In this document: one piece after another, positions 1 through 8,194 of the stretch
How the letters are laid out: each line of letters opens with the position of its first letter
How positions within the stretch are numbered: the stretch's first letter is position 1
Assembly: GCA_034505955.1 (NCBI GenBank)
Contig: JAPDQK010000031.1
Coordinates: 4,976 to 68,975, forward strand
Reading direction: 5' to 3'
Source: Zhuqueibacter pondensis
GTDB taxonomy: Bacteria > Zhuqueibacterota > Zhuqueibacteria > Zhuqueibacterales > Zhuqueibacteraceae
DNA length: 64,000 bases
Notes under the pieces: generated by a model
The model's database searches: none
Seen by the model: only the letters and a program-made list of their open reading frames with translations
Told to the model about the DNA's origin: nothing
Translations under genes and position numbers: made by a program

Positions 1-86
1 GCAAACCAGGCCACGGCTCGCTCCATCACCAGCCGGCCTCTGCCCAGCGCCGAAGCGGGATTGGCCACGATGAGAAATGGTTTCAT
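1..86 (-). CDS. Diacylglycerol/lipid kinase-like protein (YegS/DagK type), N-terminal fragment
   Basis: Only the first 28 codons lie in the window; the gene runs off the left edge on the minus strand. The peptide begins MKPFLIVANPASALGRG, which matches the start of the diacylglycerol-kinase catalytic domain, where a beta strand leads into an NPxSGxGR nucleotide-binding loop. The start is fixed by a strong Shine-Dalgarno sequence (GGAGGGAG) just upstream of the ATG at 86. The family phosphorylates lipid alcohols such as diacylglycerol or sphingoid bases at the cytoplasmic membrane. The EamA permease lies 134 bp upstream on the same strand. The call rests on one motif, so substrate is open. Confidence 0.6.
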   Translation of the reverse strand, partial: MKPFLIVANPASALGRGRLVMERAVAWF

Positions 87-220
87 ACTCCCTCCGTGAT
101 GTGATTGTCGAAAATCAAGACTCGGGGAAAAACAGCCATTTTTACAAAGGCGGAATCTTTTCCCAATTCAAAAAGATGCTTTGCATGACAAATCCGAGGT
201 TTTCGGGCAGACTCCGGGTA

Positions 221-1147
221 TTATCCATCATCCATCTCCAATCTTCGATTCTTCGATTCGCATTTTTTCTCTCCTCCAAATTCGGACAAAAGCACCATCG
301 CCACTCCGAGCAATGTCACGATGCCACCAACGACTGTCAACCCACCAATGCGCTCACCAAGCAAGAGATAAGCCAGGATGCTCGCTCCGACAGGTTCTCC
401 CAAAAACATGACAGACACGGTTGGTGCAGAGAAATGCTTTAGTGCCCAATTGAAACTCGTGTGGCCGATGACTTGCGGAACCAGCGCAATGAGAATGAAC
501 ATGCCGAAAATCTTGGAGGAAAATCCGGCAAGCGGCGCCCGCAGCCCAAGCGCTCCGAAAAACAACGCGAGCGCTGCGGTGCTGTAACTCAGCAACACGT
601 ATGCGGATGTTCCCAACTGCCGGCGCAAAATTCTGCCAGCAAGCAAATAAACCGCGACTGCCAGCGCGCCTGCCAGCGCCAGCGCATCACCCCGAATGGA
701 ACCATGACCGCCGCCGGCATCAGCCAACGCGATGATGGCCGCACCACCGATTGCGATGCCCAACCCCACAAAGAGCAAAGGCCGCATCGGCTCCCGCAGA
801 ATGAAGCGCGTGCCGAGCGCCACAAAAATGGGCGAGGTGCTGACCAGGACCACGGAACTGGCAACAGTAGTGTGGAAAAGCGAGGTGATCCATGTCGCAA
901 AATGCGCAGCCAGTCCGATACCGGAAATCAGCCCCAGGCTGAAGGCTGTGGATGGCATATTTCGCCATTCGCGCACGGCCTGCCTGCCCGTGAACAACCC
1001 AAAGAACAGCGAAGCAAACAGCAAACGATAAAAGGCAATTGACAGCGCCGGCGCCGGACACCAGCGGATCAAAATCGAAGCGAAGGAGACCGCGATGATG
1101 CCGATGGCTGGCACAGCCATCACACGAGCGGTGATTTGTGACCTCAC
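221..1147 (-). CDS. EamA/DMT-family transporter
   Basis: A hydrophobic protein of about 308 residues with ten predicted membrane segments in two repeats, the layout of EamA drug/metabolite transporters. Typical pieces are RWCPAPALSIAFYRLLFA near the N-terminus and FLGEPVGASILAYLLLGERI in the second repeat, the conserved EP-x9-GE region of the family. Substrates of such permeases (amino acids, nucleotides, metabolites) cannot be told from sequence. The start is chosen at a GTG (1147) because AGGAGG lies 5 nt upstream; an ATG at 1177 would add ten residues but has no ribosome site. The C-terminal tail is short and basic. No operon partner is clear; the lipid-kinase-like gene follows after 134 bp. 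Confidence 0.82.
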   Translation of the reverse strand: MRSQITARVMAVPAIGIIAVSFASILIRWCPAPALSIAFYRLLFASLFFGLFTGRQAVREWRNMPSTAFSLGLISGIGLAAHFATWITSLFHTTVASSVVLVSTSPIFVALGTRFILREPMRPLLFVGLGIAIGGAAIIALADAGGGHGSIRGDALALAGALAVAVYLLAGRILRRQLGTSAYVLLSYSTAALALFFGALGLRAPLAGFSSKIFGMFILIALVPQVIGHTSFNWALKHFSAPTVSVMFLGEPVGASILAYLLLGERIGGLTVVGGIVTLLGVAMVLLSEFGGEKKCESKNRRLEMDDG

Positions 1148-1329
1148 CGTTACCTCCTGGTTCATATTTTCCGACATGGACTGCTTGTTGCAGGAATTAC
1201 CGTGACCTTTCGCTCTTCATCCTGGAGACTGGGTGAGGCAAAAGATAATGCATAAAGTTTCAAAAAGCAAGAGGAGTAATTGGGTTGATGAAATGCGGCC
1301 GGGTTCAAAGCTTTCACATATGGCGAATT

Positions 1330-1385
1330 AAGAGCGTGTTTGAAAAGTCAACTTTTGTTCAGCCCCAGAGGCTGCGTCCGTAGGG
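1330..1385 (+). repeat. Inverted-repeat family C, half copy
   Basis: Begins with GAGCGTGTTTGAAAAGTC and continues with CTTTTGTTCAGCCCCAGAG. The same sequence with a few changes starts the full copy at 43212-43313. Only the left arm is present here, so it is a truncated or decayed copy. Confidence 0.6.
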
Positions 1386-1461
1386 GGGTGCGACCTAACG
1401 TTTGTTATTAGCTGTGCCCGGTGGAATTATAACTGAGTCCCCAATATCACCCGAAGCTAAC

Positions 1462-1625
1462 CTGGATTATTCATAAAACTTAAACCACCAAGACACAAAG
1501 ACACGAAGAGAAAAGACTTGTCAAGCTTCAAGGGAAAAAACTGAATTTTCATAGCCACTCTGCTAGTCATTCTCTAAAATCAAACTTTGTGTCTTCGTGC
1601 CTTTGTGGTTAAGAATAATTCACGC
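1462..1625 (+). repeat. Inverted-repeat family B, full copy (about 164 bp)
   Basis: The ends form imperfect inverted repeats of about 40 bp: ATTATTCATAAAACTTAAAC plus CACAAAGACACGAAG on the left, and CTTTGTGTCTTCGTGCC plus TTAAGAATAATTCACG on the right. The same element lies in opposite orientation at 16677-16842 with a nearly identical core. A palindrome of this size looks like a non-autonomous mobile element; no protein is encoded. Confidence 0.75.
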
Positions 1626-1813
1626 TAAAAAAGTGAACGAAGAAAAAGAATTAAATACAGATTGAATACATCTTGGGAAATTACAAGGTGGGGAATAATA
1701 ATCCGGTAGAACTGGGGAGAATTACACCGGCAATGAGAGAGAAACCAGCATACCGTGATGGGAAAAAAGTTGTGGACGTGCGCTGATAATTGTGGGAATT
1801 CAGAGAATAGCCG

Positions 1814-1842
1814 TTGACAAAAGCAAATAGAGTTTTTATATT
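1814..1842 (+). promoter_or_regulatory. Sigma-70-type promoter for the SEC-C gene
   Basis: TTGACA (1814-1819) and TATATT (1837-1842) are separated by exactly 17 bp. The spacing and near-consensus hexamers make this a good housekeeping promoter. Transcription would start near 1849, giving a leader of about 120 nt before the ATG at 1969. A 26-codon reading frame in the leader (start 1848) was seen but has no support. Confidence 0.6.
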
Positions 1843-1968
1843 TCACTATGTCAAATGCCGTGCTGGAGATGCCATGCCACAACAGAAATGGCAGAGAATT
1901 TCAGAAAAGCCTTTTATCCCGACTTTGAGGTCATGCATCACTCGGCTGAATCATAACAAAGGAATCCT

Positions 1969-2424
1969 ATGGGCAAAACCCGTTTGAATGATCCCTGTCC
2001 ATGCGGATCGGGCAAGAAATACAGATTCTGCTGCCATAAAGTGAAGTATCAGAAGATTTCGCCCCCCAAAATAACTGCTCACTTTACTCTCGATAACGGA
2101 CAAAAGATATCCCAACCGATTACTCCACTGGATTCGATTCCGACCCACAACAAGAATGGATTGACACCGGATATTACAACCGAGCAAATGATGAATCTCT
2201 GCCTGGATCAGATTTTCGGAATTCTTCAATTGGAAACGGTCGGCATGACACATGATTTGGTTGATCGTGTCGTGCGAGAAATGGACATCGTGCCCACTTT
2301 TACATACAGACAGATATCAGAGAGAATGACACGCGATGGCAGGTTCGAGGTGTGCCACCATCAGATCTGCAGTCTGCGCGGTACCGACCCTGTCAGCCTG
2401 CTTGCGGAAAAACTTGCCGGTTGA
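1969..2424 (+). CDS. SEC-C metal-binding motif protein, small
   Basis: A 151-residue soluble protein with a SEC-C zinc motif at its N-terminus: DPCPCGSGKKYRFCCH, residues 8-23, with the C-x-C-x8-C-C arrangement. SEC-C domains bind zinc and occur at the SecA C-terminus and in many small proteins that contact ribosomes, SecB or nucleic acids. The rest (residues 30-151) has no domain I recognise; it includes the run LETVGMTHDLVDRVVREMD, probably helical. AAAGGA lies 6 nt before the ATG, and a good promoter lies upstream. The following secreted propeller gene is 124 bp away and probably separate. The SEC-C call is firm; the job of the protein is unknown. Confidence 0.8.
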   Translation: MGKTRLNDPCPCGSGKKYRFCCHKVKYQKISPPKITAHFTLDNGQKISQPITPLDSIPTHNKNGLTPDITTEQMMNLCLDQIFGILQLETVGMTHDLVDRVVREMDIVPTFTYRQISERMTRDGRFEVCHHQICSLRGTDPVSLLAEKLAG

Positions 2425-2548
2425 GGAGAATCCGAAAAGATCGGTTGCATCATTCGGAATTTGTGTTATATTTAAAAGCAGCATCGTGTCAGCTTGAATT
2501 CGGATTGAACTCACAGCCGAAATTTTAACCAATCGAAAACATTGACTC

Positions 2549-4855
2549 ATGCGGAAATATCCAATCATCACCAGTTTACTTTTCGCCGCTTTTTGTTTTT
2601 CGCATCACACCCTTGCGCAGGAACAGCTCTGGCAGTCATTCACCAACATGCGCACGATCAGAGGTTATCATGATCCAGGTTCGAACACTTACACCTTTTC
2701 CCGCCTTCTGATCAGTTCTCCGCAAGGAGTATGGGCGGCAACAACCGGTGGCGTCTTGCTGTGGGATGCCAACCGCAAAGCTTTCCGCAAATTTACCAAC
2801 ACCGATGGGCTTAGACAGAATATAACGAAGGCCGTTGGCCGCGATCAGCGCGGCCGTATTTGGATCGTGCTGGCAACCGGCACGATTGCACAACCCACCG
2901 GCCTCATTGATGTGTATGATCCCGCAAAAAATGTTTTTACGCGTATCGACGATTATGTCAATCGGAATATTTTTGACTTCGCGACCCGCGGCGATTCCAT
3001 GTACCTTGCGCTGGATCTGGGCATCAGCTTGTACGATGTGGGTAGAAACGAGGTGAAGGAAACCTATCAGAACCTCGGCAAAAAATTTCCGCGCGCCACG
3101 GCAGTGACCGCACTTTTCATTGATGATCGTGAATTGTGGGCGGCCACCAACATGGGCATCGCCCGCACTTCCCTGGATCTGCCCAATCTTTTGGCACCAG
3201 AGAGTTGGACGAATTATACCATCCAGGATGGCTTGCCCTCAGCGCTCGTGCGCGGCTTCGCCAAATTCTCCCAAAACATCGTTGCTGCCACCTCTCAGGG
3301 CGTGGTGGCTTTTAATGGCGCGCGCTGGACCAATGTATCCGGAAACATCGGCGAACGCAATATCCTGCAATTGGTGGTCTCCAAAGAGGACAACAAAGCG
3401 GTGTTGTATGCTGCGACTCCCTCCGGCGTCTATCGATCCGAAACGCTTGGCACCTGGGCATTAGTGGGAACCAGCATTTACGTCATTACGGGCATACTCG
3501 TTGACAGCGCCGGTACTCTTTGGATTTCCACTTACGACGACGGTCTTTATGAGTTTGACCGCAGCGCTCAGGTTTGGCTCCGGCATGAGCCGGAGGGCCC
3601 GGCAACCAATTCGTTTACTTCCGTATCTCTGGACAATGAAGGCAATCTTTGGTGCAGCTCGAGCTATAATGGTTTTCAAATCTACGACGGTGCGCGCTGG
3701 TATAACTACAGCCCCAAAACTTTTCCAATTGTGGATGAGATTCGCCAGATCATTCATCCGGCTAACGGCGAGCATTGGTTGGCGACTTGGGGAGGCGGCA
3801 TCTACGTGTTGACCGGCAAACCGGATGCGCTCACCATTAAAGACCATATTGATACCACGCGAGGCGCACTTTCGTCCGCGCTTAGTGAGAGAAACTATCC
3901 GGCCATTCCTTTTCTCAAACAGGATGATCAAGGCAACATCTGGATTCTCAATTTCAATGCGGTAAACACCAATGGATTGGTGGCCCGCAATCCCCAAGGC
4001 CAATATGTGCACTTTTCAACGAGTGATGGTCTGCGCAGTCTGGACGTTTCGGTATTGGAAATCGAGAAAACAATCACAAACGATCGTATCTGGGTTGGCA
4101 CCTCGAGCAACGGGGTGAGCGTGCTGGATCACCGGGGCACCGTGCTCAACAAAGCGGATGACGATTTCAGCGGCGAGCTCAATTTGGATGACAATCTGTT
4201 GAGCAACCGGATTGCGTCGCTGGCACAGGACCGTGATGGTTACATGTGGATTGGCACGGACAAAGGTCTCAATTATTGGTTTGCCGGCAAGGTCAATGAT
4301 CGATTTTGCTACAGCCTGATCAGCGATGACATCAAAGTGGTTCGGGTTGACCCCCGCAACAACAAGTGGATTGGCACCAGCGCTGGCATTTCGGTGCTTT
4401 CCGGCCAGGACAATTGCTCCCTGACGCATTACACGGTCGAAAACAGCCCGCTGGTCGGCAATTTCGTTACTTGCATCACGTTCAATCCCAAAACCGGTGA
4501 TGCCTGGATCGGCACGACCACCGGACTGTCGCGCTATCGCACGCCATTTACCGAACCGAAACCGGATCTGAGCCAGCTTACGGGATATCCGAATCCATTC
4601 CGGATTGGTGCCAAGAAAACCGGCAGTTGTTTTTCCATCACCAATCTGGCGGAAGACAGCGCGGTGAAAATTTATAATATTGCCGGTGAATTGATCCGCA
4701 GTTACTCGGTCGAGCAAGTGCCGGGCGCCGAAGCTTGTTGGGATGGGCGCGATGAGTCAGGGAAATTGGTACCAAGTGGCATTTATCTTTTTGTTGCCTA
4801 TATCGAAGCAACAGGCGCCAGTGCGGTCGGCAAAGTGGCGGTGATCAGGGAATAA
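2549..4855 (+). CDS. Secreted two-component-regulator-type propeller protein with C-terminal sorting domain
   Basis: A 768-residue protein with a signal peptide (residues 1-23, cleavage after HHTLAQ). The body is a run of Reg_prop-like blades with repeated LWAAT, IWIGT and WIGTDKGL-type strands, as in the periplasmic propellers of hybrid sensor kinases, but no kinase or membrane anchor follows. Residues about 690-768 form a FlgD-like Ig domain (KIYNIAGELIRSY, then WDGRDESGK and SGIYLF) preceded by YPNPF. That is the type IX-secretion-style C-terminal domain of FCB bacteria, which suggests export to the surface. Ligand unknown. It shares its layout with the 981-residue protein at 22035-24980. 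Confidence 0.8.
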   Translation: MRKYPIITSLLFAAFCFSHHTLAQEQLWQSFTNMRTIRGYHDPGSNTYTFSRLLISSPQGVWAATTGGVLLWDANRKAFRKFTNTDGLRQNITKAVGRDQRGRIWIVLATGTIAQPTGLIDVYDPAKNVFTRIDDYVNRNIFDFATRGDSMYLALDLGISLYDVGRNEVKETYQNLGKKFPRATAVTALFIDDRELWAATNMGIARTSLDLPNLLAPESWTNYTIQDGLPSALVRGFAKFSQNIVAATSQGVVAFNGARWTNVSGNIGERNILQLVVSKEDNKAVLYAATPSGVYRSETLGTWALVGTSIYVITGILVDSAGTLWISTYDDGLYEFDRSAQVWLRHEPEGPATNSFTSVSLDNEGNLWCSSSYNGFQIYDGARWYNYSPKTFPIVDEIRQIIHPANGEHWLATWGGGIYVLTGKPDALTIKDHIDTTRGALSSALSERNYPAIPFLKQDDQGNIWILNFNAVNTNGLVARNPQGQYVHFSTSDGLRSLDVSVLEIEKTITNDRIWVGTSSNGVSVLDHRGTVLNKADDDFSGELNLDDNLLSNRIASLAQDRDGYMWIGTDKGLNYWFAGKVNDRFCYSLISDDIKVVRVDPRNNKWIGTSAGISVLSGQDNCSLTHYTVENSPLVGNFVTCITFNPKTGDAWIGTTTGLSRYRTPFTEPKPDLSQLTGYPNPFRIGAKKTGSCFSITNLAEDSAVKIYNIAGELIRSYSVEQVPGAEACWDGRDESGKLVPSGIYLFVAYIEATGASAVGKVAVIRE

Positions 4856-5228
4856 ACGCGCAGGATGGATTTCTCATTACAAGTCTGTAACTTGCCGCTT
4901 CACGTGCCATTTTCCATCCCGCACAATTCAAAAAACGTACTTACAATTTTGTATTTTCGATTATCTGACTGTCTCATCTTGGAACGATGAGGGCTGGATG
5001 TATCAAGTGCCAGGATGATTCGTAATCGGTTTGAAGCCATGGAGGGAACTTCTCCATTCGCGGAGCAATTAATGGGTTCGTGGTATCTTCAATAATTACT
5101 TGCTTGCCATACAATCCGATTTTACTTCTTGCCGGTATGCTGGCGTGATATTAACATTACCTGCCGGCTGTCATGCGTGAAAGCAAAAGCAGGCATGGAC
5201 TTTGCAAATCATTTATCGGTCCCGGACC
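4856..5228. other. Intergenic region, nothing recognised
   Basis: This 373-bp stretch separates the propeller gene from recN. I see no gene, repeat copy or convincing promoter hexamers in it. Confidence 0.5.
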
Positions 5229-6953
5229 ATGTTACAAACTTTTTCGCTGTACAATTATGCGCTTGTTGATCGCGTTGAATTGACGCTGGGTTCAGGATTG
5301 AACGTCTTCACGGGTGAGACCGGGGCTGGCAAGTCGATTCTCATCGGCGCCATGGCGGCTTTATTAGGAGAAAAAGCCGCTTTTCATTATCCTCGTGATC
5401 CTGAGAAAAAAGCGATCATCGAAGGGCTCTTTGTCAACTGTCTCTCTCCCCGGCTGAGGCAATTCTTGCGTGAGAACGCGCTCGAGGTGAGTGATGATGG
5501 CGCTTTTCTGCTGCGCCGCGAATTTATGCCGAACGGACGCAGTCGCGCCTTTTTGAATGATTCACCCATCTCCTCGACGACTCTGGATGCACTGAGTGAA
5601 ATGCTGGCAGACTTGCACGGCCAGCACGAACATCAATCGCTGTTGCAAACCCGTTCGCATCTTCGTTATCTCGATGCTTACGGCGGACTGGAAGAGCTGG
5701 CGGCCAAAACAGCCGAAGCATACGCCGAGGTACGCGCGACGCAAAACAGCTATCTGGAATGGCTGTCCCGGCAGAAAGAGTTGCAGGAGAAACGCGAATT
5801 CAATATGTTTCAATTGCAGGAAATCAAAAGCGTTGATCCGCAGCCGGGTGAAGAGGAGAGCCTGGTTCAGGAAGAACGTCTGTTGAGCAGCGCGGAGCGC
5901 AGAGTCGAACTGAGCGCAAAAATTTATCAGCTGCTTTACGAAGCCGAAGGGGCGGTGCCCGTAGTGGCTCAGCTCAAGTCCGTCTTGTCGTCGCTCGAGG
6001 AACTGAGCGGTATTGATCCGTCATTACGGGCTTTGCATAAAGATTGCGAGGCTGCCGGATTGGCGCTGCAGGAAGCAGCGCAGGAAATCCAGCGTTACCG
6101 AAATCGCATAGAATTCAATCCGGCGCGTCTCGAACAGGTACGGCAACGATTGGCGAGCTTCAACAAGCTTAAACGCAAATACGGTGGCTCCATGGAAGGA
6201 GTATTTGAACGCCGTGCCGCCCTCGAAGCTTCACTCTCCGATCTGGAAAATTTCGAAGAAAAAGTCGCCGCCTTGGAAAAACAGCTCAAGGTGGCGAGAG
6301 CGCATTGCGCAGAATTATGTTTGGAATTATCCTCGCGGCGCCGACAAGTCGCCAAGGATTTGGAGGCGACCGTACCGGCTGTTCTTGCGGATTTGGGAAT
6401 GGCCGGCAGCCGTTTTGAGGTCGTCATCACGACCCAGCCGGACAGCGCGAGTTATGTGACAGTCGATGGACAACCGGTAAGGGTCAGCGCCACAGGCATT
6501 GATCATGTTGAATTCTTTATTTCCGCGAATCCGGGTCAGGCGCCGGCGCCGTTGTCCAAAGTCGCCTCCGGCGGAGAGATTTCGCGCATTATGCTGGCAC
6601 TAAAATCGATTCTTGCCGAGCGTGACGATATTCCGGTTTTAATTTTCGACGAGATCGATGCCGGAGTTTCCGGTCGGGTGGCACAAGCAGTCGGCAGGAA
6701 GTTGCAGCAACTGGCGCAATCACACCAGATTATTTGCATCACGCACCTGCCGCAGATTGCCAGTGCCGGCGCACATCATTTCCTGGTGGAAAAAAATGTT
6801 ATCGGTGGCAAATCCGTGACCGGCGTGCGGCGCTTGCACAGTTCGCAGCGGCCGGAAGCGATTGCCCGACTCTTGGGCGGTGAAATCATTTCTGAAGCGC
6901 ATTTGGCCGGCGCCCGCGACCTTCTGATTGAAAGCGGGCAGCAGGTTCTTTAG
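5229..6953 (+). CDS. recN: DNA repair protein RecN
   Basis: RecN is an SMC-like ATPase that acts at double-strand breaks with RecA. The 574 residues carry the full set of motifs: Walker A GETGAGKS (residues 29-36), the conserved LADLHGQHEHQSLL block, a central coiled coil (roughly 150-370), the ABC signature VASGGEISRIML (about 445), Walker B VLIFDEIDAGVSG (about 471) and the H-loop CITHLPQIAS. Length is typical. The start is set at ATG 5229 because RecN proteins begin with MLxxLSIxNxALI; a TTG at 5202 would add nine residues without family support. The YbgF-like gene follows after 29 bp and dnaE lies beyond it. Confidence 0.96.
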   Translation: MLQTFSLYNYALVDRVELTLGSGLNVFTGETGAGKSILIGAMAALLGEKAAFHYPRDPEKKAIIEGLFVNCLSPRLRQFLRENALEVSDDGAFLLRREFMPNGRSRAFLNDSPISSTTLDALSEMLADLHGQHEHQSLLQTRSHLRYLDAYGGLEELAAKTAEAYAEVRATQNSYLEWLSRQKELQEKREFNMFQLQEIKSVDPQPGEEESLVQEERLLSSAERRVELSAKIYQLLYEAEGAVPVVAQLKSVLSSLEELSGIDPSLRALHKDCEAAGLALQEAAQEIQRYRNRIEFNPARLEQVRQRLASFNKLKRKYGGSMEGVFERRAALEASLSDLENFEEKVAALEKQLKVARAHCAELCLELSSRRRQVAKDLEATVPAVLADLGMAGSRFEVVITTQPDSASYVTVDGQPVRVSATGIDHVEFFISANPGQAPAPLSKVASGGEISRIMLALKSILAERDDIPVLIFDEIDAGVSGRVAQAVGRKLQQLAQSHQIICITHLPQIASAGAHHFLVEKNVIGGKSVTGVRRLHSSQRPEAIARLLGGEIISEAHLAGARDLLIESGQQVL

Positions 6954-6982
6954 GTCAAGCCTTACAACTTGGAGTTTGCATC

Positions 6983-7885
6983 ATGACCAAAATGAGAAAA
7001 ATTATTGGCACCTCGATGTTGACGTTATCGCTGGTCGTCGTGGGTTTGTTTATGGTCTGCAGTGGCCGCATGCAGCGGGTGCAGCTGGAAGATGATTCTT
7101 ACGGCCAGGCTGAGGATGAAGCGTATAAGGAAGATTTATTGAAAAGATTGGATGTTCTCGACAACGAAGGCCAGGAAGGGGATGCCCAGGAGAGTGCCGA
7201 GAGCAAAAGTAACGCTGAAGCGCAGAGCAGCAACAGTGACGACGCCACGTTCGCCAGTTCGGAGAGCCGTACCTCCAAAGCCAATGAAGCCGAAAGTTTT
7301 CTGACCCCGGAACTTTTCCAGGGAATGAATGCAGAGGTCAAACAACTCGAGACGCTGAAGGCAGACAAGGATCGCACGATTGACAGTCTGCGCGCTGAAA
7401 TGGAAGAGAAAAACTATCAAGCCGCCGCGTTGCAGACAACATTCAAGACCAAAAAAATTACCAGCAAGCCTCTGCCTGGTGATGCTGATAATTCCGCGCT
7501 TTATAATTCCGATTACGGCCTGGCCTATCAGGATGCGCTGGACGATTTTTATGTGCGCCGTTTTGACAGCGCGATTCGCAAGTTCCGTGAATTGCTCCGG
7601 ACTAATGACCGGCACCAATTGGCCGACAACTGCCAGTACTGGATCGGCGAATGCTATTTCGCCATGGGCAAGTACTACGAGGCCGTGGCCGAGTTTCAAA
7701 AGGTTTACGTTTTCGAGAACAGTAACAAGACCAATGACGCACAGCTGATGATCGGCATTGCATTTTTCAAGAGTGGGGAGAAAGACTTGGCCCGAGCCGA
7801 ACTGAGCATGTTGTTGAGCTTTGGCCCGCAAACCGCCTCTGCCAAGAAAGCTCAGCGCTATTTGAAAATGCTGGAAAGCGCATAG
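6983..7885 (+). CDS. YbgF/CpoB-like TPR envelope protein
   Basis: A 300-residue exported protein. Residues 1-27 are a signal sequence ending LFMVCSG; the cysteine could be lipidated, but V before C is not a classic lipobox. Residues 35-110 are acidic and serine-rich, 110-150 form a coiled coil, and about 165-300 are tandem TPR repeats of the YbgF/CpoB type (YQDALDDFYVRRFDSAIRKF, then ADNCQYWIGECYFAMGKY). In proteobacteria YbgF/CpoB works with the Tol-Pal system; whether it does here is not shown. GGAG lies about 9 nt before the ATG. It follows recN closely and is closed by a terminator at 7932-7960. Confidence 0.75.
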   Translation: MTKMRKIIGTSMLTLSLVVVGLFMVCSGRMQRVQLEDDSYGQAEDEAYKEDLLKRLDVLDNEGQEGDAQESAESKSNAEAQSSNSDDATFASSESRTSKANEAESFLTPELFQGMNAEVKQLETLKADKDRTIDSLRAEMEEKNYQAAALQTTFKTKKITSKPLPGDADNSALYNSDYGLAYQDALDDFYVRRFDSAIRKFRELLRTNDRHQLADNCQYWIGECYFAMGKYYEAVAEFQKVYVFENSNKTNDAQLMIGIAFFKSGEKDLARAELSMLLSFGPQTASAKKAQRYLKMLESA

Positions 7886-7931
7886 GAAAAGCGCCTTTTG
7901 CCCAAAGATAACTTTAAACACCTCTCTTACG

Positions 7932-7960
7932 AGCCAGGTCAGCATTGCCTGGCTTTTTTG
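7932..7960 (+). terminator. Rho-independent terminator after the YbgF-like gene
   Basis: A 7-bp stem AGCCAGG/CCTGGCT (7932-7938 with 7948-7954) with a 9-nt loop is followed by a run of T. It ends the recN-ybgF-like transcript, so dnaE needs its own promoter. Confidence 0.8.
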
Positions 7961-8060
7961 TTATTGCCATGGAATTGTTGTTGCAATTGCGCAAAATCTT
8001 TTTTATTTTTCAAGGAGTCGGGCAAAATCAACGCCTGATCGGCCAGCGCACTTGGATCGC

Positions 8061-8135
8061 TGTCATTCTGTAGGCTGCACCTGCAGGGAATCTCCATTGT
8101 TCCCTGAGTGTAAAAAGAGGCTTCCGGAATGACAA
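8061..8135 (+). repeat. Palindromic repeat family D copy upstream of dnaE
   Basis: Left arm TGTCATTCTG with GCAGGGAATC, right arm CCGGAATGACA; the arms are inverted. Related arms occur inside the three family A elements and at 46467-46550. The repeat occupies most of the recN-dnaE gap (7886-8194), and its right arm contains an ATG (8129) that could be mistaken for the dnaE start. Confidence 0.6.
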
Positions 8136-8194
8136 CTTGGGTGGGCGGCAAAAAATATGAAAAGAATTCCCGGTCCATCAACTCTGCAAGGGTC

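Larger units (their letters stand above)
1148..1968. other. Intergenic region with two repeat copies and one promoter
   Basis: This 0.8-kb stretch has no convincing gene. It holds a half copy of inverted-repeat family C (1330-1385), a full copy of family B (1462-1625) and a sigma-70-type promoter (1814-1842) for the SEC-C gene. A minus-strand reading frame at 1625-1882 shows no domain, no ribosome site and AT-rich low-complexity coding, and was not accepted. Confidence 0.6.

Noticed and set aside
1625..1882. 85-codon minus-strand frame upstream of the SEC-C gene
   Set aside because: AT-rich, no ribosome site, no domain, and it overlaps the plus-strand promoter at 1814-1842.
1848..1928. 26-codon leader peptide before the SEC-C gene
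   Set aside because: No ribosome site, no regulatory codon run and no terminator-antiterminator structure was seen.
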